A stretch of DNA of 64,000 nucleotides, taken from the NCBI GenBank assembly GCA_026545225.1, contig CM048845.1, positions 76,115,033-76,179,032 of the forward strand. Direction: 5' to 3'. The notes below the pieces were generated by a model. That model searched no databases, was not told the DNA's origin, and worked only from the letters and a program-made list of their open reading frames with translations. The stretch's first letter is position 1. Each line of letters starts with the position of its first letter. The position numbers were made by a program, and so were the translations under genes. This DNA comes from Cornus controversa. Its lineage: Eukaryota; Streptophyta; Magnoliopsida; Cornales; Cornaceae. Positions 50,086-60,807 of this stretch are shown here, piece by piece.

Positions 50086-51570
50086 TAAACAAATATTTTA
50101 ACTAAGTGTATTATAGTTATACAGATCACGTGAGAAATTACTTAACAATTGATTAGTTAGTGATTAAACATGACACTTATTAATTTAGTTAGATATATTA
50201 TATATAAATTAATACTCTCATTAACTCAATTAAATATATTGATATTTTAATTAGATGCTTATAAAAAAAATCAATTACATTTAGTATTATGTTTCAATTA
50301 GATCACTTATATATGAATTAGTATAGTCTAAAAAAAATCAATTAGATTACTTATTTATAAATTAGTATAGTCTTAATTCAATTAGATTTAGAGTTATATT
50401 TTAATTGGATCACTTATAGATGAATTAGTATAGTTTAATTCAATGATTTAATATCATATTTCAGTTGGATCACTTATAGATGAATTAGTATAGTCTAATT
50501 CAATTAGATTTAGAGTCATATTTCAATGGGATCACTTATAGATGAATTAGTATAGTCTTAATTTAATTAGATATAGTACCATATATCAATTAGATCACTT
50601 ATAAATGAATCAGTAGAGTCTTAATTTAATTAAATATATAGTCATATTTCAATTGGATCACTTATAAATGAATTAGTATAGTCTTAATTCAATAATTTAA
50701 TATCATATTTCAATTGAATCACTTATAGATGAATTAATATAGTCTTAATTCAATAATTTGGTATCATATATCAATTAGATCACTTATAGATGAATTAATA
50801 GACTTAATTCAATGATTTAATATCATATCTCTATTGGATCATTTATAGATGAATTAGTATAGTCTTAACTTAATTAGATATAGTACCATATATCAATTAG
50901 ATCACTTATAAATGAATTAGTATAGTTTTAATTTAATTAGATATAAAGTCATATTTCAATTTGATCACTTATAGATGAATTAGTAAAGTCTTAATTCAAT
51001 AATTTGGTATCATATATCAATTAAATCACTTATAAATGAATTAGTATAGTCTTAATTTAATTCGATATAGTACCATATATCAATTAGATCACTTATAGAT
51101 GAATTAGTATAGTCTTAATTTAATTAGATGTCCATATATCAATTAAATCACTTATAGATGAATTAATTAGTATAGTCTTAATTCAATGATTTAGTATCAT
51201 ATTTCATCTAGATCATTTATAGCTGAATTAGTATAGTCTTAATTTAATTAGAAATAGTACCATAAATCAATTAGATCACTTATAGATGAATTAGTATAGT
51301 CTTAATTTAATTCGATATAGTACCATATATCAATTAGATCACTTATAGATTAATTAATATAGTCTTAATTAATTAGATATAGTACCATATTTCAATTAGA
51401 TCACTTATAGTTATATATGAATTAATGCATTCTTAATTCAATTAGATCACTTATATATATGAATTAGTTTAGTCTTAATTGAATTAGATATAAATATAAT
51501 CATATTTCAATTAGATCACTTGTAGAAGAATAATAGTCATAATTCAATTAGATATAGTAGCATATTTTCA
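50086..51570. repeat. Satellite-like array, about 60-bp units
   Basis: The first 100 bp continue copy A of the direct duplication. From about 50200 onward come about 20 units of 55-65 bp, each built on GATCACTTATAGATGAATTA followed by GTATAGTCTTAATT, with ATAGTACCATAT or TTTAATATCATATTTCA between. Units diverge by point changes and small indels, so homogenisation is incomplete. AT content is very high. No coding capacity. Confidence 0.92.
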
Positions 51571-51598
51571 ATGACTTGTAGTTCCCTAGGCTTAATAT

Positions 51599-51727
51599 CA
51601 CATGTGATACTCTAAAGCCACACAATATGGGTTTAGTTGAAAAATGACATAAGGTATGTAGATAGTTGTCACCTTTTCAAAGGCTTATGTGATAAGTCAT
51701 CATGAGCATTTAATGTGAAAGTTATCT

Positions 51728-51786
<59 letters not shown>

Positions 51787-51920
51787 CTGGTTGGGTTTTA
51801 ATTAAATTCATTTCCAACTAGATATCATAGATTAAACATATATTTTAATCAAGTGTGTTATGCTTGTATAGATTATCTGACAAATTACTTAACAATTGAT
51901 TAGTGATTTAATTCATTCCA
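51599..51920. repeat. Direct duplication, copy B
   Basis: GATACTCTAAAGCCACACAA, CTTTTCAAAGGCTTATGTG, GCATTTAATGTGAAAG, a TA run, ATAGATTAAACATATATTTT and AATTACTTAACAATTGATTAG match copy A on both sides of the TRIM array. Here no TRIM is present, so copy B is the unoccupied version of the insertion site. A few more 60-bp satellite units follow to about 52040. Confidence 0.85.
51730..51781. repeat. TA microsatellite
   Basis: An uninterrupted TA run of about 52 nt, the longest in the window, at the same place within copy B as the shorter TA run in copy A (47538-47570). Confidence 0.9.
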
Positions 51921-52149
51921 ACTACATATATAAATTAGTATAGTCTTAATTTAATTAGATATAGTGTCAATTCATGTTCTAATTAGATCACTTATTTATG
52001 GATTTGTTTAGTCTCATTAATTTTAATTAGCTATAATCATAATTCAATTAGATACTTGAAAAAAAAAGGACATTGTCTTTCAATTTGGCTATAATTAATT
52101 TAATTGACTTCCCAAATTTGAATAAATTGCATTCCCAATTTATTAAACA

Positions 52150-53150
52150 AGATACTGTTGTGAGTTGCGCGGTGCAGAAGCGGTTGCGAAAAGTATTTTA
52201 GAACCTAGAGGGGGGGTGAATAGGATCACTTGCTCGTTTGCTTAATTTTTAATTAATTCAATTTTAAGTCCAATTAATCAAACAATTAAAACAAATAAAT
52301 AACTTAAAGTGTAAGTAAAGAAAAGAATGCACCAGATATACGTGGAAATCCAAGGCGGGAAAAATCACGGAGGGAGGCGACAAGCCTCAAGAAACCAATC
52401 CACTATGATGAAGCAAAGTACAACAGACTCTGTCTTAGTCTCACACCCCTCTTCACTTTGTCAAGAATCTGATGCGGAACACCTCAGGCTTATGATTGCG
52501 ACAACACTTCCAACTGCTGTAGACTTCCAGCTAACGTCACGATCCTTACAGAAAGGTTGCTGGAAGAACCAAAATACTCAACAAGTATTTCGTTCCCTTC
52601 GTAGTGCGATCTGGTCACCTTTTTTTCTCAACAAACAAGCAAGCGAAGAACCATCAATCCAATATTCTGATCAGTAAATAGATTTGATGCAGTCTCTGAG
52701 TAGCTAATCAGAAGTAGAACACCATCCTAAAAATCACTTGTGAAGTATGAATGTGTGTTCTTAAAAATAAATAGCTCTAATTATAATGTATATAATTTCT
52801 CTCTCTAAAAATAATATTTCAGGGCATATTTTATAGAGAAAATATGAATACATATATATAGGTAAGGAAGTTCTAATTCTACTTGGAAAAGAAGTTGAAT
52901 ACCAAAATAGAACTTTCCTAGAAGTTTCAAACCCAATAGGAATCAGAATTTCCGTCAAAATCTATTTCTTATTTGGAACAGGTTAAGTGGGACCGGTGCT
53001 AAATAATCAGGACCGGTGGGACTTTTGTAAAACCTGCAGAAACTAAACTGCCGAGACAAGTTGGATCGGTCCTACTTTGAAAAACTCTTAATTTTTCATT
53101 AAAACCCTAATTTTTCAAAATAGGCTCGGAAATAAAAAGTGCAGAGTGTC
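52150..53150. repeat. Possible LTR/TRIM-type element fragment
   Basis: AGAACCTAGAGGGGGGGTGA and the following CGTGGAAATCCAAGGCGGG with AAAATCACGGAG are of a type often seen at the ends of plant LTR elements. GC is higher than the flanks. A frame at 52327-52677 has no recognised similarity and is not taken as a gene. Terminal repeats and a target duplication were not found. Confidence 0.35.
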
Positions 53151-53406
53151 ATCACCATACTTACCTGTGCTATATGGTGTTCTTACTGATTTGTCTGTAT
53201 CCATGCACTTGAATATCAGCTCAAAGTTGTCGATGATCGATACAAAAATAATATGAAAATTACAACTCAATCAATCAGGTTTTGATCATCGAAATATACC
53301 AATTACAAATTTATATCTCATAACTGTCTTTCAAATTAGGATTCAATTGATAACTCTTTCAACTTTATATACAAAAATCAATTCTCAATAACAGAAATTG
53401 TCCCAT

Positions 53407-53676
53407 TTAACAGAAATTCTTAATCTCGCGAGCAGTGATGGTAGTCCTTTTGTTATACTGTGCAAGTCCGGAGGCCTCCCTAGTGAGCTTCTCAAACATG
53501 GTGTTGATGAAGTCGTTCACTACGCTTATGGCCTTACTTGAGATCCGAATGTCAGGGTGAACTTGTTTAAGGACCTTACAGAGATATAATTTGCAAGTCT
53601 CCATTCTCTTTTTCAATTTTTTCTTATTTTTGTCTCTGGCAGTAGGAGTACCCCCTTTCGTCGTTGGCTTCACCAT
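53407..53676 (-). pseudogene. Truncated histone H2B-like frame
   Basis: Intronless minus-strand frame of 89 codons. Residues about 14-89 follow the H2B histone fold: [20 protein letters not shown] (start of alpha 1), [19 protein letters not shown] (loop 1 to alpha 2), [19 protein letters not shown] (alpha 2) and [14 protein letters not shown] (loop 2). It stops where normal H2B continues REIQTAVRLVLPGEL, so alpha 3's end and the alpha C helix are missing. The N-terminal tail is only about 25 residues, where plant H2B has 45-55. It is probably a retrocopy or partial duplicate that has lost its function. A divergent short H2B variant is less likely. There are no neighbours of the histone family. 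Confidence 0.75.
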
Positions 53677-53882
53677 CTACCCCTGTAAGTCTAAAACAGA
53701 AGTGAGAAGACAAGAGAGAACGTAAGAGGAGAGATTAGGTTAGGGGAAAAAATGATTACATTTAGGCTAATAGTATAATTATTAGACACCACCGTATAGC
53801 CCTACCTACTGCAAAACATGCCATCTCCATCGGGTTCACATATAACTCTTTACTTGATAATTTATTATATATATATATACAC

Positions 53883-54843
53883 ACAATAGTGTTCAACTGC
53901 TCCCAAGTAAGCATGGAGCAGTCTACACACATTAAACAATTCTTTTTTTTTTCTATTTTAGGTAAGTTTTTTTAATTATTATTAATTAGCATTTATGTGA
54001 ATAGCCCCTCCTATCCTCTCCCCCTTCGTTCTTTCTCTCGCACCACCGCCTCTCACCGTCATAATTTTCTCTCTTTAACACGCATATACATACAATTGAT
54101 TCTCATCAACCCACCTTACACACTGGTTCCAATTCACACATAACAATTCACGCACATATGACATTTATACATGTAACCCTATGAACCCCCCCCCCTCTCT
54201 CTCTCCCCCTCATTGATATTTTAGTTCTTTTAATCCCTGAAATAGGATGGGACCCTCAACTGACGGAATCATGTCCTCTGCCATATCCACCACCAAGTCA
54301 GGAATCCTAGATCCCTAAATGTTTCACAAAAATTTATCAAATATGATATAATCTAAACCTCCTCAATTCATGCATACACATAAAAATTTAGCCACTGATA
54401 TATGCCCTAAATTTTGGCGTCATTAATCCAAATTTTATGCAAATTGATCTATTTCAAAAGACCCATTAATGCAATTCTTCACCCATCCATTTACAACACA
54501 GGAAAAAGGAGGAAAATAGCAAAAGATGCAATGGTTTAGAGAATTAAATAATATGAGAGGAGAGAGAGGGTGGCAGAGGGTGAGAGAGAGAAGATTGTGG
54601 CAGTGGCAGAAGAGAGAGAACGATGGACGGAGAGGATCAACGCTATGACCAAGAGAGAGGGGAGAAGAGGATAAGTTTGTCCATTCTCATGAACACTAAT
54701 TAATAATAATGAAAAAAACAAGTAAATTACCTAAAATAGGAAAAGAAAATGGTTTAATTATAGTCTTAAGATTAAATCCTATGACTATCACTAAAAGTGT
54801 GTAGACTGCTCCCTACTGAGCAGGGAGCAGTTGAACACTATTG

Positions 54844-54844
<1 letters not shown>
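53883..54844. mobile_element. TIR/foldback element flanked by TA microsatellites
   Basis: The left end is ACAATAGTGTTCAACTGCTC, and the inverted right end is the same 20 bases. The ends continue inverted through GGAGCAGTCTACACAC. Further in, CT-rich blocks on the left (54010-54075) pair with GA-rich blocks on the right (54555-54660), so the arms are several hundred bp. Each terminal repeat also contains its own small palindrome (GCTCCC...GGGAGC). TA/CA runs adjoin both ends and hide any target duplication. No transposase. Confidence 0.75.
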
Positions 54845-54882
<38 letters not shown>

Positions 54883-56093
54883 GAAAGCTGATATTGGCAC
54901 TCCACCAATATTCTCTGGCACTCCACTCTCATCTTTTTGTAAAGTAAAATTAAAAAAGTGATCATATGTTATACCATCTTTGATTCTTATATTTTTAGTA
55001 CCATAATTGTCCTTCTAAATCAAAACTCAATTCTAATTCTATTTTATCTTTCTTAAAAAAAAAAAATTTTTAACTGCATCTTTGTTATCTCGAGTAATTT
55101 GTGATTGATTTTGTTTTTGCTTTAGATTTAAAATATAACAATCCATTTATTACTATCCAGATACTATAGTTTAGACATTTTTTTAATAAAAACTTGTTGT
55201 TCATGTCCCTATCCAATATAACAAAAAGAATCCAAAAATTGAAATATTATCTTTTTACTCACCAAACATGTAATTTATTTTCCATGTGTCTTATTTATAA
55301 AATAACATAAATTAAAAATTAGAAACATACCATCAATTTGTAAACAAAAAACAGAAAAGAATGGAAAAAAAAATAAAAAGCAAAGGAAGAAAAAGATCAT
55401 ATTACTTTCTTTTTTTTTTAAATTTTGGTGCAAAAGCTCTTTAGCTTAATTACAACAATTACAATTGGAAAAGAATTTCATAGAGTCATGTTTTTCTCTT
55501 TATCTTTTAATTTCTAAAAGTTCCCTATTAAAATAAAAAAGATTTCCTTAGTTTCCTTAAAGAACTATATATCATAATTTTTATTTAAGTTAAATTAAAC
55601 TTTCTTTTGATTTTAAATATAATTATTTTTTTTTCAAATACATTTTATTCATTGAAATAATGTTTGTTTCCAACTCAAATATTTTTTTAATATTTCTCTA
55701 AGTAATCTATTATTAACAACTTCTTTCCAACTTATCTAATCACGTAATTTTTATTATTATAATCACATGCATTTGATTGATACTTTCTAAATCATTATAT
55801 TAAATCCTTAACTTTTTTACTTGTAAAATAAATATTGATAAATTGATTCAACGAGAAGAAATAATATTTTTAAAATCAAGAAAATTAGAATTGCGTGATT
55901 CATAGATTTCTAAAATCTTTTTACGCCAAAAAAGAGAGGAAAAGTGAGTAACATTATCAAATAAGGGCAACTAGGATATTAAAATATAAGAATCAAATAT
56001 TGTATAACAAAAGGACACCTTTGTAATTTTACTTTACAAAAAAATGGAAGTGGAGTGCGAGAGGATATTGGTGGAGTGCCAATATCAGCTCCC
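54883..56093. mobile_element. TIR element of 1.2 kb, 8-bp target duplication
   Basis: The left end is GAAAGCTGATATTGGCACTC, and the inverted right end is GGGAGCTGATATTGGCACTC. Similarity continues about 65-130 bp through TTGTAAAGTAAAATTA. ATAATATT flanks both sides exactly (54875-54882 and 56094-56101), fitting hAT. The interior is AT-rich and lacks a transposase. Confidence 0.82.
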
Positions 56094-56101
56094 ATAATAT
56101 T

Positions 56102-56218
56102 CTATCATAATTTAATTTATTTCATGTACAACTGTACCACAATCTCATAAATATGATATTGATAAGTTACTGTATCTTTATATGGTAAATGATATGTTAA
56201 CTGTTATGTATAGTTATG

Positions 56219-56251
<33 letters not shown>

Positions 56252-56695
56252 ATTTACATGGTAAATTGGTAATTATATTTATATATTAGGAATTTTTTTG
56301 GCAAAAAAGAAAAAAAAAATTGTACTTCCTTTTAGAGCTGATGTGTCATATTATGATTGGATTACATAAAATGAATAAACTAATTTGGTATTAGTTTGAC
56401 CCAAAAAAAAAAGATTTACCTTCCCAAAAATAAATATATATTATATATATGTAAATTGGATACATGCAGTTGTAATACACTATGTATAGGCTCCAACGCA
56501 TATGCCAAAAGCGTGAAACACACTTAGCAATTAAAGGACAATATTTAGTGCGTGATTTAGGCATCATGTTGGATACAACTGTAATCCAATTCCACTATGC
56601 AATATGCCACATGCACGTGAAACACTCAGCAACTACAAAGAAAATTGGATAATGGTTAGTGCGTGAATAGACATCATCTTCAACCTTCGACGACA
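56102..56695. other. Gene-free spacer
   Basis: A TA run at 56222-56250. A weak tandem pair (56480-56570 and 56585-56665) shares GTGAAACAC, CAGCAATTA/CAGCAACTA and TTAGTGCGTGA. No coding similarity. Confidence 0.45.
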
Positions 56696-57326
56696 TCATG
56701 ATTTAGACCACCATTTTTCAACCAAAAAAAAACGTGAAAAACTTTCTAATCCTTCACAAGCATCAACCTGCACATTATTTTGTATGGTTTCGTCATCAGC
56801 CGTGTCCGGTGTAGAAGTTGAGGAGTCGGACACATATCCTGTGTCCGTGTCCACCTCGAGTCGTGTCAACACCGATACCATCGACGGCGCCGACAAGTCT
56901 AGGTAACACAGATTATAACTTAAATATTCTTGTTTTATTATTATATCGTGACCCAACCAAAAAAAAAAATCTTCACTGTTTTTAAAAACAAAACATTTGG
57001 CATTGTTTAAAAAAAATGCAGTTTTTCCTTATAAAAAAACAGTGAAGTTTTTTTTTTTGGCTCGACGATGAAATAATAATAAAACAAGAATATTTAATTT
57101 ATAATTAAATTAAGATTTTACAAAAAATATATATAAAAGGAATAAAAATGCTATTGTTGAAAAAAGTTTATTAAGAATTTTGGTAAAAAGGGAAAATTGG
57201 TATTAAATAGTGTTTTTAGCTCAAAAGGGCTTATTTGTACTAAATACAAACTATAGGGAAGGAAAGTAATCTTGAAAGAGTTTTTGCACACTTTTCAAAC
57301 TACAGGGGATTTTATGCACTTTACCC
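56696..57326. mobile_element. Right half of a Mutator-like MITE with adjoining GTGTCC-rich block
   Basis: 57040-57326 matches the right arm of the element at 43410-44216 and ends TTATGCACTTTACCC. Inside it, reading leftward, the arm runs to about 56925 and meets a GTGTCC/GACACG-rich block (56796-56900). Joined to that block is AAGTCTAGGTAACACAG, the inverse of the junction seen at 42672. A minus-strand frame (56696-56956) crosses this and has no known relatives. Confidence 0.55.
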
Positions 57327-57873
57327 GTTCTTTTTATATATAATATATAATACATAAGTAAATACTAATATTAAAGTCCTACTATTTTAAGTTATTAAGG
57401 ACATGAACATGTTTTAGTTCATTTCTAAAATTAAACTATGACCTTTAATGTTGGATTAATAGATGGTATATACCTGAATAGATTTGAAACTCTTGTTTGT
57501 CTTATAAAATTGAACTATTGTTTTTATATCTTTGCCTTATAGATTTGAAATAGAACATTTTTCCTTCTTTTATGTTAATTATTAACATTTCAAGTATTTT
57601 GCATTAAAAAATTATTTCCATAAAAAAATCTAAAAGAACTATGTTTCTTAGGAGTGCCAAAGAACCATAAAAAATCGGAACTGAACCAAACTCAACGGTT
57701 TTGGTTCCAAAATTAAGGAACTGTTGGAATCGGTTCCAGTTTTGATTATACCAGAAATCATAAAGAACTAAACACCCTAATTCTTACTATATATTTCTCA
57801 TATTGAGGCTAGAAAAACAACTCACCAAATGAAACATTTTTGTACCAACTAACACCACACATAATAATAACAA

Positions 57874-58554
57874 GGCCAAAGTGCAATAAACCCCCATCTG
57901 GTTTCAAAATGGTGCACAATACCCTCCTCTCCTTTTTTTGGGTGCAACAAACACCCTTCAACTTGCAAATTGGTGCAATTTACCCCTATTTGGTTTAAAA
58001 ATCGACTTAAAGTGACAAAAATACACTCACAAATAAAAAAAATAAAAATAAAAAACTGATTAATTTACTGAAAAAATACCCCAAAAAAAAAGAACTTTAA
58101 TTTGTCAAAAAACAAAATTACCCAAAAAAAGATCTTTAATTCACCAAAAATTTTTTTGGTAAATTTATTTCGGTAATTTTTGACAAATTAAAGTTCTTTT
58201 TTGGTATTTTTTGGTAATTTGTTTTGGTATTTTTCATCAAATTGAAGTTCTTTTTTTTTTTTTTTCTTTTTTCAGTAATTTTCTCTAATAATGTAAAATA
58301 GGGTACATTTTTTCGACAAATCAAAGTTCATTTTTTTGGGTAATTTTTTTTTGTATTTTTCAGTAAATTAATCAGTTTTTATATTTATTTTTTTTATTTG
58401 TGAGGGTATTTTTGTCAATTTAAGTCAATTTTTAATCCAAATAGGGGTAAATTGCATCAATTTGTAAGTTGGAGGGTGTTTGTTGCAGCCAAGAAAAGGA
58501 GAGGAGTATTGTGCACCATTTTAAAACCAAGGTGAGGTTTATTGCACTTTTGCC
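57874..58554. mobile_element. Mutator-like foldback MITE, 681 bp
   Basis: The left end is GGCCAAAGTGCAATAAACCC, and the inverted right end is GGCAAAAGTGCAATAAACCT. The arms remain inverted over most of the element (AATTGATGCAATTTACCCC and ATACCCTC blocks). The flanks TAATAACAA (57865-57873) and TGATAACAA (58555-58563) agree at 8 of 9 positions. Non-coding. Confidence 0.82.
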
Positions 58555-58682
58555 TGATAACAATAAAAAAATTAATATTTAATAATTAGAAGCAAACAAT
58601 AACATTCAATACAAGCGAAATAACATTCAAACCCCATTTGCACTCAACTCAAGTACACACAATAAATTAAGTAGCTTCAGAC

Positions 58683-59106
58683 TTATACATATCGTTTAAG
58701 ATATTCATCCACTTTGGTATATTTGATTTCTGGGTAGAGATTAGAAGCCTCCTCTCCATCATCTCCTATTTCAAAATTTGTCAGACACCCTTCGTAGCAT
58801 ACATGATAGTAATGCGTTAGTCCAACTTGCTCTGCATAATCCAGTCCTATTTAAAAACAAAAAACAAAATAAATTAGCATTAATTTGGTCACACATTCAA
58901 AATGATGGTTTGTTGTCTTCATAAAAAGGGATATTTTTTCTTGCTATTTATATATGACATTAAGTAGCACTATGAAAAAGAAACCATTTCGAAAGCTTTG
59001 AAATTTATTGAGAAAAAAAAAAAAACCTTTTTTTGATTAGTGAAACTATTTTTATTTATTTTAAAAAATCCAACGGAAAGTCAATTTTTTTTCAGAAATT
59101 AAAACA

Positions 59107-59154
<48 letters not shown>

Positions 59155-60770
59155 AAAGAATGAAAATGATTTCATGCTATTGCAATTATCAACCATTAAT
59201 TTCATGCTTCTTCATTAGTACATTTGCTATAGTTTTAACTTAAATGAAATTTCATAAAATAAAATCTAGTAGATTGGTTTAAATTCAAAAATTAACTAGC
59301 TTCAATTGAAAGTGAGTTAAATTTATAGCAATTTGATGGTGGTGGTAGTAAAATTAAGTGATTGAAATTATTAATGCTTAAGCTCGATCACCTTTCATGG
59401 TAGCTAAAAATTCATCCTTGGAGATTGATGATTTCTTCAGTTGTTTCCCAATTAGTTTCTCCCAAATCTGAACAACTTCTCTTTGAGAAAGGATATTTGC
59501 AGGTGGCCTAAGATACAATGTCTTATTGAGAGTCCGTGGATCATTTATGCTTTTGATAGTGTAGGCGGCTATGTCATCTTCGTCAACATAAATTGCTGCC
59601 AAATTCAGACAATACACATTAATTCGAAACCTAATTATGAGCCGAAATCATGAAACTTCAATAACAATTTTGAAATGAATAAAACTTACCCAAAAAAAAA
59701 CATTTTAAATGAATAAAGCTACCAAATTCAATGAAAAAAATGAATCTCCGTTCTAAACCAAAGATATGGAAATAGGGTTACAATCTAGTCGACCATTTGG
59801 CTAGTCCTAGCTATTTGACTCAATCAATCAAAGAGTTATTGAAGCTCCGGTTGAGCTCAAATATGAGTTTTTGATTTTGATTCGACTCACCAAACTAGAG
59901 CTTAGTTCATTTGACTCAAGCTCATTCTCGAGTTTGAGACTAAACTAGAACTCGACACTTGTTATACATGTACATATCATATAAGTCCTAATATACAAGT
60001 CATGTTCATGTGTCCTAATAATAAGAATTTTCACCTAACATTGTCATAAATATGTTGGCAAGCCTAACGAGTGATTGTTTGAGCTTGACTCATTTATTCA
60101 CGAGTTCAAAAATGTTGTTCAAGCAACTTTGACTCTTTTACTTGGCAAACAAACACAAAACTAACAATTTGATTTTGCAGCCCTACATACAACTCTATTG
60201 AAAATGCAGTTAATGGACTAAGGACATTGAGATAACTACAACTCTAGCAGAAAATACCGTATAGCATCAATTTTACATTTCATGTCACAACTACAAATAA
60301 TTCAACTATCTAGCTACTATATATACATGCATCATCCACTTTCAACAAAATGTGTGCACTACAAATATTATATGTATGAAATGGAATGATATATATTTCA
60401 TATATATATATGGGATTGTAGTGTGTGTATATCTATATATATATATATATGAATGTAGGTAATTAAAACATTAATTATAAGCATATGAAAGTAGGTAGGC
60501 ACCTTTTTGATTGCCATCTCCGAGGAAGAGCACAGAGTCCCTTGAAGGAAGGATGTGACCAGGTTGACAGAGGCCGCCAAGGAAGTATCCGGCGAAGCAG
60601 TTGGCGGAGACATAAGTGAAAGGAATTCCGGCATCCTCAATCGCTTTCCTCACCACCATTTTGTCGTCAAATGTCACTCTTCCAGGTTCCATCGCATTCT
60701 CCATTTTTGCAGGATCAGTGCCAAACTCAGAAGGCAAAAACCTCTACATGCATGCAATATTATTATGTTT

Positions 60771-60807
<37 letters not shown>

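Noticed and set aside
50200-51560. CRISPR-like array
   Set aside because: The units are diverged and contiguous with no unique spacers, in a eukaryotic context. It is a satellite.
52327-52677. A 116-codon frame
   Set aside because: No known motif, and it sits in repeat-like DNA. Composition alone does not support a gene.
56696-56956. An 86-codon minus-strand frame rich in Asp, Thr and Ser
   Set aside because: It spans the junction of a MITE half and a GTGTCC-rich repeat. The composition follows the repeat and no relatives are recognised.
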